A stretch of DNA of 64,000 bases from Cyanobacterium aponinum PCC 10605 (GTDB lineage: Bacteria; Cyanobacteriota; Cyanobacteriia; Cyanobacteriales; Cyanobacteriaceae). The notes below the pieces were generated by a model. That model searched no databases. It worked only from the letters and a program-made list of their open reading frames with translations, and was not told the DNA's origin. Shown piece after piece: positions 1-9,178 of this stretch. Within the stretch, counting starts at the first letter, position 1; every line of letters begins with the position of its first letter. The DNA is taken from assembly GCF_000317675.1 (NCBI RefSeq), contig NC_019776.1, positions 682,001 through 746,000 on the forward strand, in the 5' to 3' direction. A program made the translations under genes and the position numbers.

Positions 1-523
1 GGCTTTACGCAGTGCTAGTTATGGCTCTTTGAAAGTATTTAATCAAGAATTGATAAATGCTCCTGAAAAACTGCTTATTAATATTAGAAAAAATATTGGT
101 TATATCTTCCAAGCTCATAATTTATTAAACTCTCTCACCGCCCGACAAAATGTACAAATGTCTTTAGAGTTGCATTCTCAATTTAGCCATGAAGAAGTAA
201 AACAAAAATCAATCGAAATGTTGAATGCTGTTGGTTTAGGAGATCGTATTAACTACTATCCTGAAAATCTTTCTGGTGGTCAAAAACAAAGAGTTGCGAT
301 CGCACGTGCTTTAGTCTCTCATCCAAAAATGGTACTAGCAGATGAACCCACTGCCGCTTTAGACAGTAAATCAGGGCGAGATGTGGTGGATATTATGCAA
401 AAGTTGGCTAGACAGCAAGGCTGTACTATTCTCATCGTTAGCCATGATGATCGCATTTTGGATGTAGCAGATCGTATTATTGAGTTAGAAGATGGAAAAC
501 TATTGACAGAATCCCAAGTGTAA
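1..523 (+). CDS. DevA-family ABC transporter ATP-binding protein, 5' truncated
   Basis: The open frame runs in from the window edge (first full codon at base 2), so the N-terminus and the Walker A motif lie outside. Visible motifs are the Q-loop (YIFQAHNLL), the ABC signature LSGGQKQRVAIARAL, Walker B (MVLADEPTAALD) and the H-loop (IVSHD). The sequence resembles DevA, the ATPase of DevBCA exporters, which in heterocystous cyanobacteria export glycolipids; unicellular species carry homologues of unclear substrate. The permease and membrane-fusion partners would be expected upstream, outside the window. The TAA at 521-523 is followed by a GC-rich hairpin. Assignment to the MacB/DevA/LolD-type branch is firm; the substrate is unknown. 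Confidence 0.85.
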   Translation, partial: ALRSASYGSLKVFNQELINAPEKLLINIRKNIGYIFQAHNLLNSLTARQNVQMSLELHSQFSHEEVKQKSIEMLNAVGLGDRINYYPENLSGGQKQRVAIARALVSHPKMVLADEPTAALDSKSGRDVVDIMQKLARQQGCTILIVSHDDRILDVADRIIELEDGKLLTESQV

Positions 524-573
524 CGACTAGGACTATATTTTTGAAAAATAAAAACCTTCTCCGAAAAAGGGGA

Positions 574-591
574 CCCCCCCAGGAGGGGGGG
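574..591. terminator. GC-rich hairpin after the ABC gene
   Basis: A run of seven C and a run of G can form a stem around an AGGA loop, about 50 bases after the ABC ATPase stop. No T-run follows on the plus strand, so this may be a decayed repeat rather than a classical intrinsic terminator. It lies between convergent genes. Confidence 0.3.
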
Positions 592-641
592 GAATTAGGA
601 ATTAGGAATATATATTATTATTAAACAAAAATTTATTGTTG

Positions 642-1895
642 TCAATAATTACAGAGGATTTTACCTTTTATTTCCTTTTCCAACCAGTAAGTATTGTAAG
701 AAAGAGATTTTAGTTGATTCGGAGTTATTTGCCATGGCTGTTGGGGGGCAAAAACGATAAACTCTGCCCTTTGTCCAATTTGTATTTTTAATGGTTCTTG
801 GTATAGACATTTCAAGGCATTAACACTTAAGGCTTTCCATAATTGTGAAGCGGATAATTCACCAGTAATCACAAGATTTTGCCATAGTAAAGGTAAAGCT
901 AATTCTAAGCCAATTGAGCCTGATGGAGCATCTGCAAAGGCAACGGTTTTTTCTTCGTAAGTATAAGGAGTATGATTAATAGAAATAGCATCAATCACAC
1001 CTGTTTTTATCCCTTCCAATAAGCCCAAACGATCAATTTCAGTACCCAAGGGGGGATCAAAACGTAAATGAGGATTATAACTAGCAATGGTTTCAATATT
1101 GAGGATAAGATGATGCCAATTAACACTCCCAGTAACAGGTAATTGTTCTTCTTTTGCCCTTTTAATTAAATCCACGCCCCTAGCTGTCGAAATATTCATT
1201 AAGTGAATGGGGGTTTTTGTTAATGCCACTATTTCCAACAAAGAAGCAATAGCAACCGTTTCCGCTATCTCTGGATTTCCGATTAAACCAAGACGAATGG
1301 AAGTGCGACACTCTCTAACTACCCCTTTTCCTTTTAGTTGTAGATTTGTAGGACAAAGGGCAATAGGTAAATGAAAAGGTTGAGCATATTCTAATAACTT
1401 ACGTACTAACTGTAAATTGCTATGGGGACGATTATCTGTAAAACCAACTACTCCTGACTCTGCTAAATCTGCTAACTCGGCAATGGTATTGCCCTCTAAA
1501 TTTTTGGTTAAACTACCCCAACAATCAAAGTTTGTTTCTAGGGATTTAGTTTTATTTTGAATCCATGTCACCGTATTGGGATTATCTACAACTGGCAAAG
1601 TATTGGGTAAAATCGCCACCCTTGACACTCCCCCTGCTTTTGCAGAAGCATTAAGGGTTTGTAGAGTTTCTCTTTCTTCGTATCCCGGTTCACCACTATG
1701 ACAAAATAAATCTACTAGGGCAGGGGCTAATATTAAGCCATTACCATCAATTATTTTCGCTGAATCGTCTGTTAATTCAATCTTTGGGCTGATTTCTTGA
1801 ATCTTATTATCATCAATTAAGATGTCAGTTACTTGGTCAAATCCAGATACAGGATCTAAAGTTCTAATTTGTTGAAAAAGCAGTGTTTGATTCAC
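642..1895 (-). CDS. Dihydroorotase-like amidohydrolase, metal ligands lost
   Basis: This 417-residue protein has the length and layout of class I dihydroorotase, the third step of pyrimidine synthesis, including the EPG..E turn after strand 1, the HLMNISTA segment and the C-terminal GS.GLELALPLL block. The residues that bind the binuclear metal centre are changed: the family HxH reads FCH, the HCEE-type His segment reads ALCPTN, HxxHxSTA reads HLMNISTA, and TDHAPH reads INHTPY. Catalytic dihydroorotase activity is therefore unlikely (inference). Inactive dihydroorotase homologues are known as structural partners of aspartate transcarbamoylase, which is one possible role. It lies 46 bases downstream of a small gene on the same strand, so the two may be co-transcribed. 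Confidence 0.8.
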   Translation of the reverse strand: MNQTLLFQQIRTLDPVSGFDQVTDILIDDNKIQEISPKIELTDDSAKIIDGNGLILAPALVDLFCHSGEPGYEERETLQTLNASAKAGGVSRVAILPNTLPVVDNPNTVTWIQNKTKSLETNFDCWGSLTKNLEGNTIAELADLAESGVVGFTDNRPHSNLQLVRKLLEYAQPFHLPIALCPTNLQLKGKGVVRECRTSIRLGLIGNPEIAETVAIASLLEIVALTKTPIHLMNISTARGVDLIKRAKEEQLPVTGSVNWHHLILNIETIASYNPHLRFDPPLGTEIDRLGLLEGIKTGVIDAISINHTPYTYEEKTVAFADAPSGSIGLELALPLLWQNLVITGELSASQLWKALSVNALKCLYQEPLKIQIGQRAEFIVFAPQQPWQITPNQLKSLSYNTYWLEKEIKGKILCNY

Positions 1896-1941
1896 CTTGG
1901 TTCCTATTTACAACTCAATAACGGTGAAAAAGTATCTACCT

Positions 1942-2178
1942 TTAATCGGTTAAACTTTTCCATGCCTGAGTTACTATTTTACTCAACCATCGTCTTTGTA
2001 CTTGATCTAATATTTGATCTTCTGCCAATACTTCTTTGATTAGGTCTTCTAAAGATTTTCCTTCATAGTGGGTTTTTTCCACTAAAGATGCGATCGCCTC
2101 TGCGACTATTTCTGCGGACACTTTTTCGCTACAAGGATAATCGAGCTGATTGGAGTCACAAGTTAAACAAGAAATCAT
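1942..2178 (-). CDS. Small conserved hypothetical protein (78 aa)
   Basis: The function is not recognised. The N-terminus has three cysteines (CLTCDSNQLDYPC), followed by a helical, acidic region (SLEDLIKEVLAED) and a basic Trp-containing C-terminus (RRWLSKIV). A HIP1 site falls inside the gene, which suggests long residence in this genome. It sits upstream of the dihydroorotase-like gene on the same strand with a 46-base gap, so a shared transcript is likely. A pyrimidine-rich stretch just upstream on the plus strand reads as a purine-rich ribosome binding site (GAGGGGGG) on the coding strand. Confidence 0.6.
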   Translation of the reverse strand: MISCLTCDSNQLDYPCSEKVSAEIVAEAIASLVEKTHYEGKSLEDLIKEVLAEDQILDQVQRRWLSKIVTQAWKSLTD

Positions 2179-2449
2179 ATTTTTTACCCCCCTCGACTTT
2201 TATTAACAATTGTAAACACTTTTTCATTTTTTAGGATGTTCAGAAGTTTAACCCATTCAAAAACAAAAAGGGTGATAAATACTGTTTTTCTTAACATTTC
2301 ACTTTACATAGTATGCAAATCTCGATTTCACAAATTGATAAAACCTCATAAAAATTCTCAGGTAAATTTTTGTAAAAAGTTATCTATTTTGTAAAATTTT
2401 ATACAGAAATATGCTTAAATAGAGTTAAGAAAGTAAAGGAGAGAAGAAA

Positions 2450-2650
2450 ATGAGTGCAGAAAGTCAAGCCCGTAGTTTAATGATGCGTCATCATAAATTT
2501 ATCAAAAATCGTCAACAGTCAATGTTAGGACGCACCGCTTCAGAAATTGGGATGGATATAAACGGTTCAGAATACTGGAATCCTGTTCAGGGAAAACCTA
2601 ATTCTAGTTTCCGTGTTAGTTATGATCGCTCCCATGCTTCTTTAAGTTAG
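2450..2650 (+). CDS. Small basic hypothetical protein (66 aa)
   Basis: A strong ribosome binding site (AAAGGAGAG) stands 8-10 bases before the ATG, supporting a real gene. The product is basic and hydrophilic, with an Arg/His-rich N-terminal half (LMMRHHKFIKNRQQS) and no membrane segment or recognisable domain. About 270 AT-rich bases without genes precede it and probably hold its promoter. The function is unknown; small conserved cyanobacterial proteins of this kind are common, but I cannot name a family. Confidence 0.65.
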   Translation: MSAESQARSLMMRHHKFIKNRQQSMLGRTASEIGMDINGSEYWNPVQGKPNSSFRVSYDRSHASLS

Positions 2651-2845
2651 ATAATAGGTTTTAGGTTTGATAAAAATAATTAAAGTAAAAGTTATTGTGA
2701 TTTGACAGCATGGCGATAATAAATAAACTTAGGGAAGATGTCTTCGTCTAACTGATCGGTTTTTTATTTTTTAATACTATAATTCCGACACCTGACACCC
2801 GACACCTTCCTAAAATAATTAATATTTCATTGTGCGTAACATAAA

Positions 2846-3055
2846 TTATCTATACCTAATATATGCGATCGCCTGAATCCAAACAAGGATTTTTTCTTGG
2901 CTGGTAGTTACTAAAGAAAGACAATTTTGATCTTGCCATTTTACCACCCCTTCCAGAGTCTTATTGGTCATTAAGCCAATCTCGATAGGGGTTTTGTTTT
3001 TGATGAAAGATTGAATTTGACGAACGCTAGGAAATCCTGTATCAAATGCGGTCAT
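2846..3055 (-). CDS. hfq: RNA chaperone Hfq, cyanobacterial type
   Basis: The 69-residue product matches the short cyanobacterial Hfq: an N-terminal helix (SVRQIQSFIKNKTPIEIGLM), Sm1 strands (EGVVKWQDQNCLSLV) and a divergent Sm2 ending (ILVWIQAIAYIRYR). In Synechocystis this protein forms a hexamer that binds PilB1 and is needed for motility and natural transformation rather than acting as a classical sRNA chaperone. It is divergent from dapF with only 40 bases between the start codons, an arrangement conserved in cyanobacteria. Confidence 0.9.
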   Translation of the reverse strand: MTAFDTGFPSVRQIQSFIKNKTPIEIGLMTNKTLEGVVKWQDQNCLSLVTTSQEKILVWIQAIAYIRYR

Positions 3056-3095
3056 AATTAATTATTGTTAACTAAAAATTGGGAATATTTAGACT

Positions 3096-3938
3096 ATGAC
3101 ACTGAAGTTTAGCAAATATCACGGACTCGGCAATGATTTTATTTTGATAGATAATCGTCACCAGTCTCAACCCCTCGTTTCTCAGGAAGATGCTGTAAAA
3201 ATGTGCGATCGCCATTTTGGCATTGGAGCGGATGGAGTGATTTTTGTTTTAGCAGGAGAGGGAGATACTGACTATACTATGAGAATTTTTAACTCTGATG
3301 GCTCAGAACCAGAAATGTGTGGTAACGGCATTCGTTGCTTTGCTCAGTTTATCACTGAATTGGAAGGAAAAGAAGAAATCGGCAAAACCTATCGTATTCA
3401 TACCCTAGCAGGTTTAATCTGCCCCACTATTATGGGTAATGGACAAGTTAAGGTGGATATGGGAGAACCCCAATTAGAAGCGGAGAAAATTCCTACTACC
3501 CTTGGCAAAACTGGGGAAAAAGTAGTCAATGAATCATTAATAGTAGGCGATCGCACTTATCATGTTAGTTGTGTGAGTATGGGTAATCCTCATTGTTTAG
3601 TTTTTGTTGAAGATATTGAGCAAATCAATCTCAATGAAATTGGATCAAAATTTGAAAATCATCCCGTGTTTCCTCAAAAAACCAATACAGAATTCATCCA
3701 AATCATTAGTCATAATTATCTAAAAATGAAAGTTTGGGAAAGAGGTGCGGGAATTACCCTTGCTTGTGGTACGGGTGCTTGTGCTACCGTGGTGGCGGGT
3801 GTCTTAAATGAAAGATGCGATCGCATCTCTACCGTAGAATTACCCGGAGGATGTCTTGAAATAGAATGGTCAGAAAAAGATAACCATGTCTATATGACTG
3901 GCCCCGCAACCAAAGTATTTTCAGGACAAATTGCTTAA
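3096..3938 (+). CDS. dapF: Diaminopimelate epimerase
   Basis: This 280-residue protein converts LL- to meso-diaminopimelate for peptidoglycan and lysine synthesis. The two catalytic cysteines lie in their expected motifs: [12 protein letters not shown] in the first half and [10 protein letters not shown] in the second. The N-terminal [14 protein letters not shown] and the FNSDGSEPE loop are also typical. The length equals the family norm. It is divergently transcribed from hfq. Three HIP1 sites inside the gene indicate native sequence. A long dispersed repeat begins about 95 bases after the stop. Confidence 0.97.
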   Translation: MTLKFSKYHGLGNDFILIDNRHQSQPLVSQEDAVKMCDRHFGIGADGVIFVLAGEGDTDYTMRIFNSDGSEPEMCGNGIRCFAQFITELEGKEEIGKTYRIHTLAGLICPTIMGNGQVKVDMGEPQLEAEKIPTTLGKTGEKVVNESLIVGDRTYHVSCVSMGNPHCLVFVEDIEQINLNEIGSKFENHPVFPQKTNTEFIQIISHNYLKMKVWERGAGITLACGTGACATVVAGVLNERCDRISTVELPGGCLEIEWSEKDNHVYMTGPATKVFSGQIA

Positions 3939-4032
3939 GCTAATAATTAGACATCTTCAGAAAATATTAATATAGGCTCGTAGTTAGGGCTTGGTTCCCT
4001 TATTTTGAGGATTGTTGGAGATGTCTATTAAG

Positions 4033-4230
4033 TAACCTCAGTTCGGTTTAAGAATATTGGATAAGGGTAGGTGTCAGGTTTCAGGTTGCAGGAACAGCAG
4101 GTGTTGAGAGAAAGTAATGAGTAACAAATAATGAGTGTTCGGGGTTTTTAATTCCTAATTCTTAATTTTTCCTTTGCCCTCCCCCCTCAAGAGGGCTGAT
4201 AAAGGGGGGTTTGCCCTTTGCCCTTTTTAC
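4033..4230 (+). repeat. Dispersed repeat family A, copy 1
   Basis: It begins TAACCTCAGTTCGGTTTAAG and continues through GGTGTCAGGTTTCAGG, a block of GAGTAACAAATAATGAG type, and a GC-rich palindrome (CCCCCCTCAAGAGGG). It matches a copy in inverted orientation at 42533-42750 over nearly its full length. It occupies most of the dapF to DUF1830 gap (3939-4501), in which no gene is visible. Confidence 0.85.
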
Positions 4231-4501
4231 TTTGCCATCAAAGAAAATTGAAGATAATATAAACAAAACAGCGTGAAATAGAGGAAATAATTACTAAACT
4301 CAATTCAATTCTATGTCATTATTTTTGATTTAACTAACACAATTTTAATAATTTTTTAATAATTTGCCGAAAATATCATGAAAAAAAGACAAAGAAGAAA
4401 ATTAAATGAAATTAGTAATCATCTTTACAACTAATTGGGATCAAGGAATGTTAGTTTAGATAGTGTCAAGATAAAAGAAAATAAAAAAATTAATGGTTAT
4501 T

Positions 4502-4852
4502 ATGGCTCAAATACTGGACGCAATTCCCAACAATGAAAATGATAGTATTCTCTGTTGTTACGTCAATGCGACTAGCCAAATTCAAGTAGCAAGAATTACA
4601 AATATCGAAAATTGGTATTTTGAGAGAGTAGTATTCCCCGGACAAAGATTAATGTTTGAAACATTACCAGAAGCTCTCTTAGAAATTCATTCAGGAATGA
4701 TGGCTAGTGCAATTTTGTCGGATACAATTCCTTGCAAACGTTTATGTATTAGTGAAGAAAAAATTGAGGAAAAAAAAGAAGATGAAGATAGTAGTTTGTA
4801 CAATAAAAGAAAGGAAGATGAATCAGAAAAATTAGAAGTCGTTTTAACTTGA
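4502..4852 (+). CDS. DUF1830 family protein
   Basis: The 116-residue product carries the signature of the cyanobacteria-restricted DUF1830 family: ILCCYVNATSQIQVARITN, then WYFERVVFPGQRLMFE, and a C-terminal DTIPCKRL. The function is unknown. The ATG at 4502 (MAQIL) is preferred because family members start there; an ATG three codons upstream is in frame. The last 30 residues are a charged Glu/Lys tail beyond the conserved domain. It is flanked on both sides by 300-550 bases of AT-rich sequence without genes. Confidence 0.85.
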   Translation: MAQILDAIPNNENDSILCCYVNATSQIQVARITNIENWYFERVVFPGQRLMFETLPEALLEIHSGMMASAILSDTIPCKRLCISEEKIEEKKEDEDSSLYNKRKEDESEKLEVVLT

Positions 4853-5185
4853 AATAATTTAATTACAACTCATTATTAACAATAATTTAATTATATAAAA
4901 AACCCTAAATATACTAGACAATAACCGAATTTAGGAAATAATCTCTAACCGAATAAAAAATAAAAATGATGCTTTATCTACTAAACTTGATTTAACTTTT
5001 TATTTTCGGAAAAGTCTATTAATGAAAAACAGAATTTGGGATCATTTAACAGTGAAATAGAGGGGCATAATGAAATATTTATTGCCTCTTTCTTAGCTTG
5101 ATAATCAAATCTATTCAATCAATAATTGTGACGTAGCTTTTTTTCATCAATCTGTAAAATGCCCTTGCTAAATATATTGATAGTA
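4853..5185. other. AT-rich intergenic stretch, no feature seen
   Basis: These 333 bases lie between convergent genes. No open reading frame with a credible start, no clear hairpin and no copy of the dispersed repeats was found. Confidence 0.6.
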
Positions 5186-5758
5186 TTACCAAGTTTTTGG
5201 CTGAAAATCATCACCATTGACAATAACTACATTTTCTCCAGACTGAGTTAAAACAAATAAACCTTGACGATAAGCATATTTATCCGCTCCTTCCTCGATT
5301 TCAATTCCTGCCACTGCACCATATACTCTTTTTTGACTATATTCAGGGAAAAACTCCCTAAATTCTTGTAAATCTTCCATCAATTCTTTAACATTCTCAA
5401 CCCCTAAGCTACTTTTAACCTCTACGACTAAAACATGATCTTGATTAGTCACTAAAATATCTATTTCTAAAACCCTACCATCGAGCTTCTTTTTCACCCG
5501 TTGACTAACTTGATGGACAGGAATACCACGACTGATAAACAATGTTTCACAGGCAGGAGCAACCATATTTTCCACAAAACGCCCCCATTTTCCCCCTAAA
5601 TTACCGATTTCTTTGCTTAATCTCGTAATTTGGCGATCGGTTTCTAAGGATTTTTCTTTGAGAATACGCTCTATTTCTTGTAAACGATGATCACTTTCTT
5701 TTTGTGACTCTGCTAATTCGGCTAAAATTTTCCAGACATCATCGGCAGTGGTTGTCAT
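5186..5758 (-). CDS. DUF3782-like PD-(D/E)XK nuclease-fold protein
   Basis: This 190-residue protein has an N-terminal coiled coil (about residues 5-55) followed by a restriction-nuclease-like core: EIDILVTNQDHVLVVEVKS carries the D...ExK catalytic triad of the PD-(D/E)XK fold. Such coiled-coil plus nuclease-fold proteins are abundant in cyanobacteria and often multicopy; their biological role is undetermined. It stands alone, 45 bases downstream of the regulator gene on the same strand, so weak co-transcription is possible. No methyltransferase partner is nearby. Confidence 0.75.
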   Translation of the reverse strand: MTTTADDVWKILAELAESQKESDHRLQEIERILKEKSLETDRQITRLSKEIGNLGGKWGRFVENMVAPACETLFISRGIPVHQVSQRVKKKLDGRVLEIDILVTNQDHVLVVEVKSSLGVENVKELMEDLQEFREFFPEYSQKRVYGAVAGIEIEEGADKYAYRQGLFVLTQSGENVVIVNGDDFQPKTW

Positions 5759-5803
5759 GATTATTTGTTTTCTGGTTAATTGCTTACATAAGATAATTGT
5801 ATA

Positions 5804-6523
5804 TTAACTTTCTTTTTCTAAGCCAAACCAATAGCCCTTACCGTAAATAGTATGAATTAAGGGAGGCTCTTGATTAGACTCAATTTTTTTTCGTAAAAGT
5901 CTCACCATTGCCGCTACGACATTACTACTAGGAGCTTCTTCTGTTGTCCAAAGATAGTTATAGATTTCTTCTTGAGTAACTAACTGATGAAGGTTTTGGC
6001 TGAAAAATTGTAGTAATTTAACCTCTTTTTCTGACAACTTAATCATTTTGCCGTTACGATAGGCAATTTGACTTTCAACCTCTATTTCTAAATCGGCTAC
6101 TTTGATTCTTGTTTCGAGCTTATTTTGTTCTTCTTGACTATCAGTAATTGTGCTAACTCTCCTCAATAAAGCCCTCACCCTAGCCAACAATTCCCTTAAT
6201 TCAAAGGGTTTCACTAAATAATCATCTGCTCCTGCATCTAATCCCAAAACCCGATCATCTAAAGTATCTTTTGCGGTTAAAAATAATACAGGAGTTTTAA
6301 TAAAAAAAGGTTGATGACGTATTTGCTGACAAATTTCTAAACCGCTTTTATGAGGTAACATCCAATCGAGAATCAGTAAATCATAGTTTTGTTTTAGGGC
6401 TAAATTTAAACCTTGTTCCCCATCATGGGATATTTCTACGTGATAACCTTCTTGTTGTAAAATCCCTTGTAAAGTTGTAGCTAACTCGATTTCATCTTCT
6501 ACTAACAAAATCCTCATTGACAT
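5804..6523 (-). CDS. OmpR-family response regulator (RppA-like)
   Basis: The receiver domain (residues 1-120) has the acidic pair in LLVEDE, the phospho-acceptor Asp in LLILDWMLP and the conserved Lys in YLVKPFE. A winged-helix DNA-binding domain follows (KLSEKEVKLLQFF to GKGYWFGLE). It resembles cyanobacterial RppA/NrsR regulators, which respond to redox or metal signals, but the usual adjacent histidine kinase is absent, so it is an orphan here. It is divergent from hisG with only about 50 bases between them, so its promoter overlaps the hisG control region. Confidence 0.88.
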   Translation of the reverse strand: MSMRILLVEDEIELATTLQGILQQEGYHVEISHDGEQGLNLALKQNYDLLILDWMLPHKSGLEICQQIRHQPFFIKTPVLFLTAKDTLDDRVLGLDAGADDYLVKPFELRELLARVRALLRRVSTITDSQEEQNKLETRIKVADLEIEVESQIAYRNGKMIKLSEKEVKLLQFFSQNLHQLVTQEEIYNYLWTTEEAPSSNVVAAMVRLLRKKIESNQEPPLIHTIYGKGYWFGLEKES

Positions 6524-6574
6524 GACTGCTTTTAACTGATATTTAATAATTAATTGTCAAACTACTAACCACTT

Positions 6575-7204
6575 ATGTTAACCATTGCATTGCCGAAAGG
6601 GGCTCTTTTAAAAGATAGTATTAAACTTTGTCAACAAGCGGGATTAGATTTTAGCTTATTTTTGGAAGAAAGTAACCGTCAATTACAAATAGAAGATCCT
6701 CAAGGTTTAGCAAAGGCTTTATTGGTAAGGGCTCAAGATGTACCTGTTTATGTGGAATATGGTCAAGCTCACTTAGGTATTGTTGGTTATGATGTCTTAA
6801 AGGAAAAACAAGCTGATGTTGCACAGATTGCTGATTTAGGGTTTGGTTATTGTCGTATGTCTGTGGCTGTTCCTTCTGCTAGTTCTTATCGTAGTTCCAG
6901 TGATTTACCTGCTCATGGGATTGTTGCTTCTAAGTTTGTTAATTGTGCTAAGGAGCATTTTCGGGCTTTAGATTTACCTGTGGAAATTGTTCCCCTTTAT
7001 GGTTCAGTAGAATTAGGTCCGATTACAGGTATGTCAGAAGCGATCGTGGATTTAGTTTCTACGGGCAAAACCTTGAGGGAAAATGGTTTAATTGAAATAG
7101 ATATTTTATTTGAAAGCAGTGCTTATTTAGTGGCAAATCCTCTTACCTATCGTCTCAATAGTTATCAACTTAGTGAATGGGTGAAGAAAATCATTAGAAA
7201 TTAA
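6575..7204 (+). CDS. hisG: ATP phosphoribosyltransferase, short form
   Basis: The protein starts histidine synthesis by joining ATP and PRPP. At 209 residues it is the short form, which needs the HisZ regulatory subunit (not in this window). Seen: the N-terminal [14 protein letters not shown] and the PRPP-binding [16 protein letters not shown] near residue 155-170. It is followed after 57 bases by an ABC exporter gene on the same strand. Confidence 0.96.
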   Translation: MLTIALPKGALLKDSIKLCQQAGLDFSLFLEESNRQLQIEDPQGLAKALLVRAQDVPVYVEYGQAHLGIVGYDVLKEKQADVAQIADLGFGYCRMSVAVPSASSYRSSSDLPAHGIVASKFVNCAKEHFRALDLPVEIVPLYGSVELGPITGMSEAIVDLVSTGKTLRENGLIEIDILFESSAYLVANPLTYRLNSYQLSEWVKKIIRN

Positions 7205-7261
7205 GAATTGGTAGAATAGAGAAATGCTTTTGCCTTTCACTCACTACTCATTGCTGAAAAT

Positions 7262-9052
7262 ATGTTTTCAAAAACTAAAGAAAATGACTGGGGATTAATC
7301 TTAAAAATTGTCCCCTATGCAAAACGAAATTCATCTATTTTATTATTATCTTTAATCTTATTAATTCCCCTTGCCGCTTCTGGTGCAATTCAGCCTTTGA
7401 TTGTGGGACAAGCTATTTCTTTATTAAGAAAAGAGCCTACATGGTCTTTTTTAGACTCTAATTCAATATCTAGTGGTTTAAATTTATTAGCAATTATTTT
7501 ACTTTCTACAATTATTATTCGCACTCTTTTTCAAGCGTGGCAGGGTTTTTTAGTTCAAAAAGTTGGGCAGGAAATTACTGCTTTTATTCGTCAAGATTTA
7601 TTTGATCATGTTACTTCTTTATCCTCTAATTTTTTCCATAAAACCCCTGTGGGTAAATTAGTTACTCGTATCACTAACGATGTGGAGGCTTTAGGAGACG
7701 TATTCGCCACAGGTGCGATCGGAATTTTAAGCGATGTGGTCTATATTTTGGCAATTATCGTCACTATCTTTACTTTACAGTGGCAATTAGCCTCCTTATT
7801 AGTTTTCCTCTTGATTCCTGTCACTGGCTTAATTATTTACTTTCAAAAACAGTATCGCAAAGCTAACTACACTGCAAGGGAGGAATTATCTGTTCTCAAC
7901 TCCATGTTGCAGGAAAATGTTATGGGGATTAATGTAGTTCAACTATTTCAAAGAGAAAAGTATAATAGTGAACTGTTTCGCACTGTAAATGAACGTTATC
8001 GTATTGCTATTGATAAAACCATTTTTCATGATTCCGCAGTATCAGCAACCCTAGAGTGGATTTCTTTAGTTGCGATCGCAGCCGTTTTATGGATCGGGGG
8101 AATTTTTATTCTTCAGGATAGCTTAACTTTTGGGATTTTGTCGGCTTTTATTCTCTACGCTCAACGATTATTTGATCCCCTACGCCAGTTTGCGGATAAA
8201 TTTACAATGTTTCAGTCAGGATTCACTGCTATTGAGAGAATTAGCGAATTGATGAATATTCCTGTGGAAATTCAAGATCGCCATGATAATATTAGCTTTG
8301 ATGAAAATGCAGATCAAGGAAAAGTCGGGGAAATTAGATTTGAAAACGTGAGTTTTGCTTACAAACCCGATGAATATATTTTGAAAAACCTCAACTTTAC
8401 CATTAACCCGGGCGAAAAAATTGCCATTGTGGGGCCAACTGGAGCAGGAAAGAGTTCCATAATTCGCCTTCTATGCCGTTTATACGAGCCAAATCAAGGG
8501 CGAATTTTAGTAGATGGGATAGACATTCGTGACATAACCCAAGCGGAGTTACGCCGTCATATCGGGGTGATTTTACAAGAAAGTTTTATCTTTGCAGGGG
8601 ATGTGAGAAGAAATATCACTCTTGGAGAAGAATATTCTCTCACAGAAATTGAAGAAGCGGCAAAAGTAACCAACGTAGATCGCTTCATTCGCCAATTACC
8701 TGATGGTTATGATACCATTTTGAGAGAAAGAGGAGCGAACCTTTCTGGAGGACAAAAACAACTTCTTGCCTTTGCTAGGGTTGCCATTCGTAACCCCAAC
8801 ATTCTTGTTTTAGATGAAGCCACCTCCAGCCTTGACGTTGCGACAGAAGCAGACACTCAAGAGGCGTTGGAAAAACTATTAGTGGGTAAAACGGCTATTA
8901 TCATTGCTCACCGTTTATCAACTATCCGTAACGTAGATAAAATCCTCGTGCTGAAACAGGGAGAATTAATTGAGTCTGGTAGCCATGATCAACTTTTAGC
9001 GCAAAATGGCATTTATGCAGGACTTTATAAACTACAAATGTTGGGCAGTTGA
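7262..9052 (+). CDS. ABC exporter, fused permease-ATPase
   Basis: The 596-residue half-transporter has six N-terminal membrane segments (about residues 25-310) and a C-terminal nucleotide-binding domain: Walker A GPTGAGKSS, Q-loop VILQES, signature LSGGQKQL, Walker B ILVLDEATSSLD and switch IAHR. It belongs to the MsbA/LmrA-like group acting as dimers on lipids or hydrophobic compounds; the substrate cannot be read from sequence. It may share a transcript with hisG. Two HIP1-type sites lie inside the gene. Confidence 0.92.
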   Translation: MFSKTKENDWGLILKIVPYAKRNSSILLLSLILLIPLAASGAIQPLIVGQAISLLRKEPTWSFLDSNSISSGLNLLAIILLSTIIIRTLFQAWQGFLVQKVGQEITAFIRQDLFDHVTSLSSNFFHKTPVGKLVTRITNDVEALGDVFATGAIGILSDVVYILAIIVTIFTLQWQLASLLVFLLIPVTGLIIYFQKQYRKANYTAREELSVLNSMLQENVMGINVVQLFQREKYNSELFRTVNERYRIAIDKTIFHDSAVSATLEWISLVAIAAVLWIGGIFILQDSLTFGILSAFILYAQRLFDPLRQFADKFTMFQSGFTAIERISELMNIPVEIQDRHDNISFDENADQGKVGEIRFENVSFAYKPDEYILKNLNFTINPGEKIAIVGPTGAGKSSIIRLLCRLYEPNQGRILVDGIDIRDITQAELRRHIGVILQESFIFAGDVRRNITLGEEYSLTEIEEAAKVTNVDRFIRQLPDGYDTILRERGANLSGGQKQLLAFARVAIRNPNILVLDEATSSLDVATEADTQEALEKLLVGKTAIIIAHRLSTIRNVDKILVLKQGELIESGSHDQLLAQNGIYAGLYKLQMLGS

Positions 9053-9059
9053 TAGATAA

Positions 9060-9157
9060 TAGGTGTCAGGTTTTAGAAGAAAGTAATGAGTAACGAGTAA
9101 TTATCAACCATTCACTATTCACTATTCACTATTCACTATTTACTATTCACTATTCAC
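9060..9157 (+). repeat. Tandem heptamer repeat tract, copy 1
   Basis: A segment shared with family A (AGGTGTCAGG, GAGTAACGAGTAA) runs into about seven tandem copies of the heptamer TATTCAC. The same composite occurs at 11135-11246. Short tandemly repeated heptamers of this kind are typical intergenic elements in cyanobacteria. Confidence 0.8.
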
Positions 9158-9178
9158 CTTTGCTTTTTTGGAATCCAT

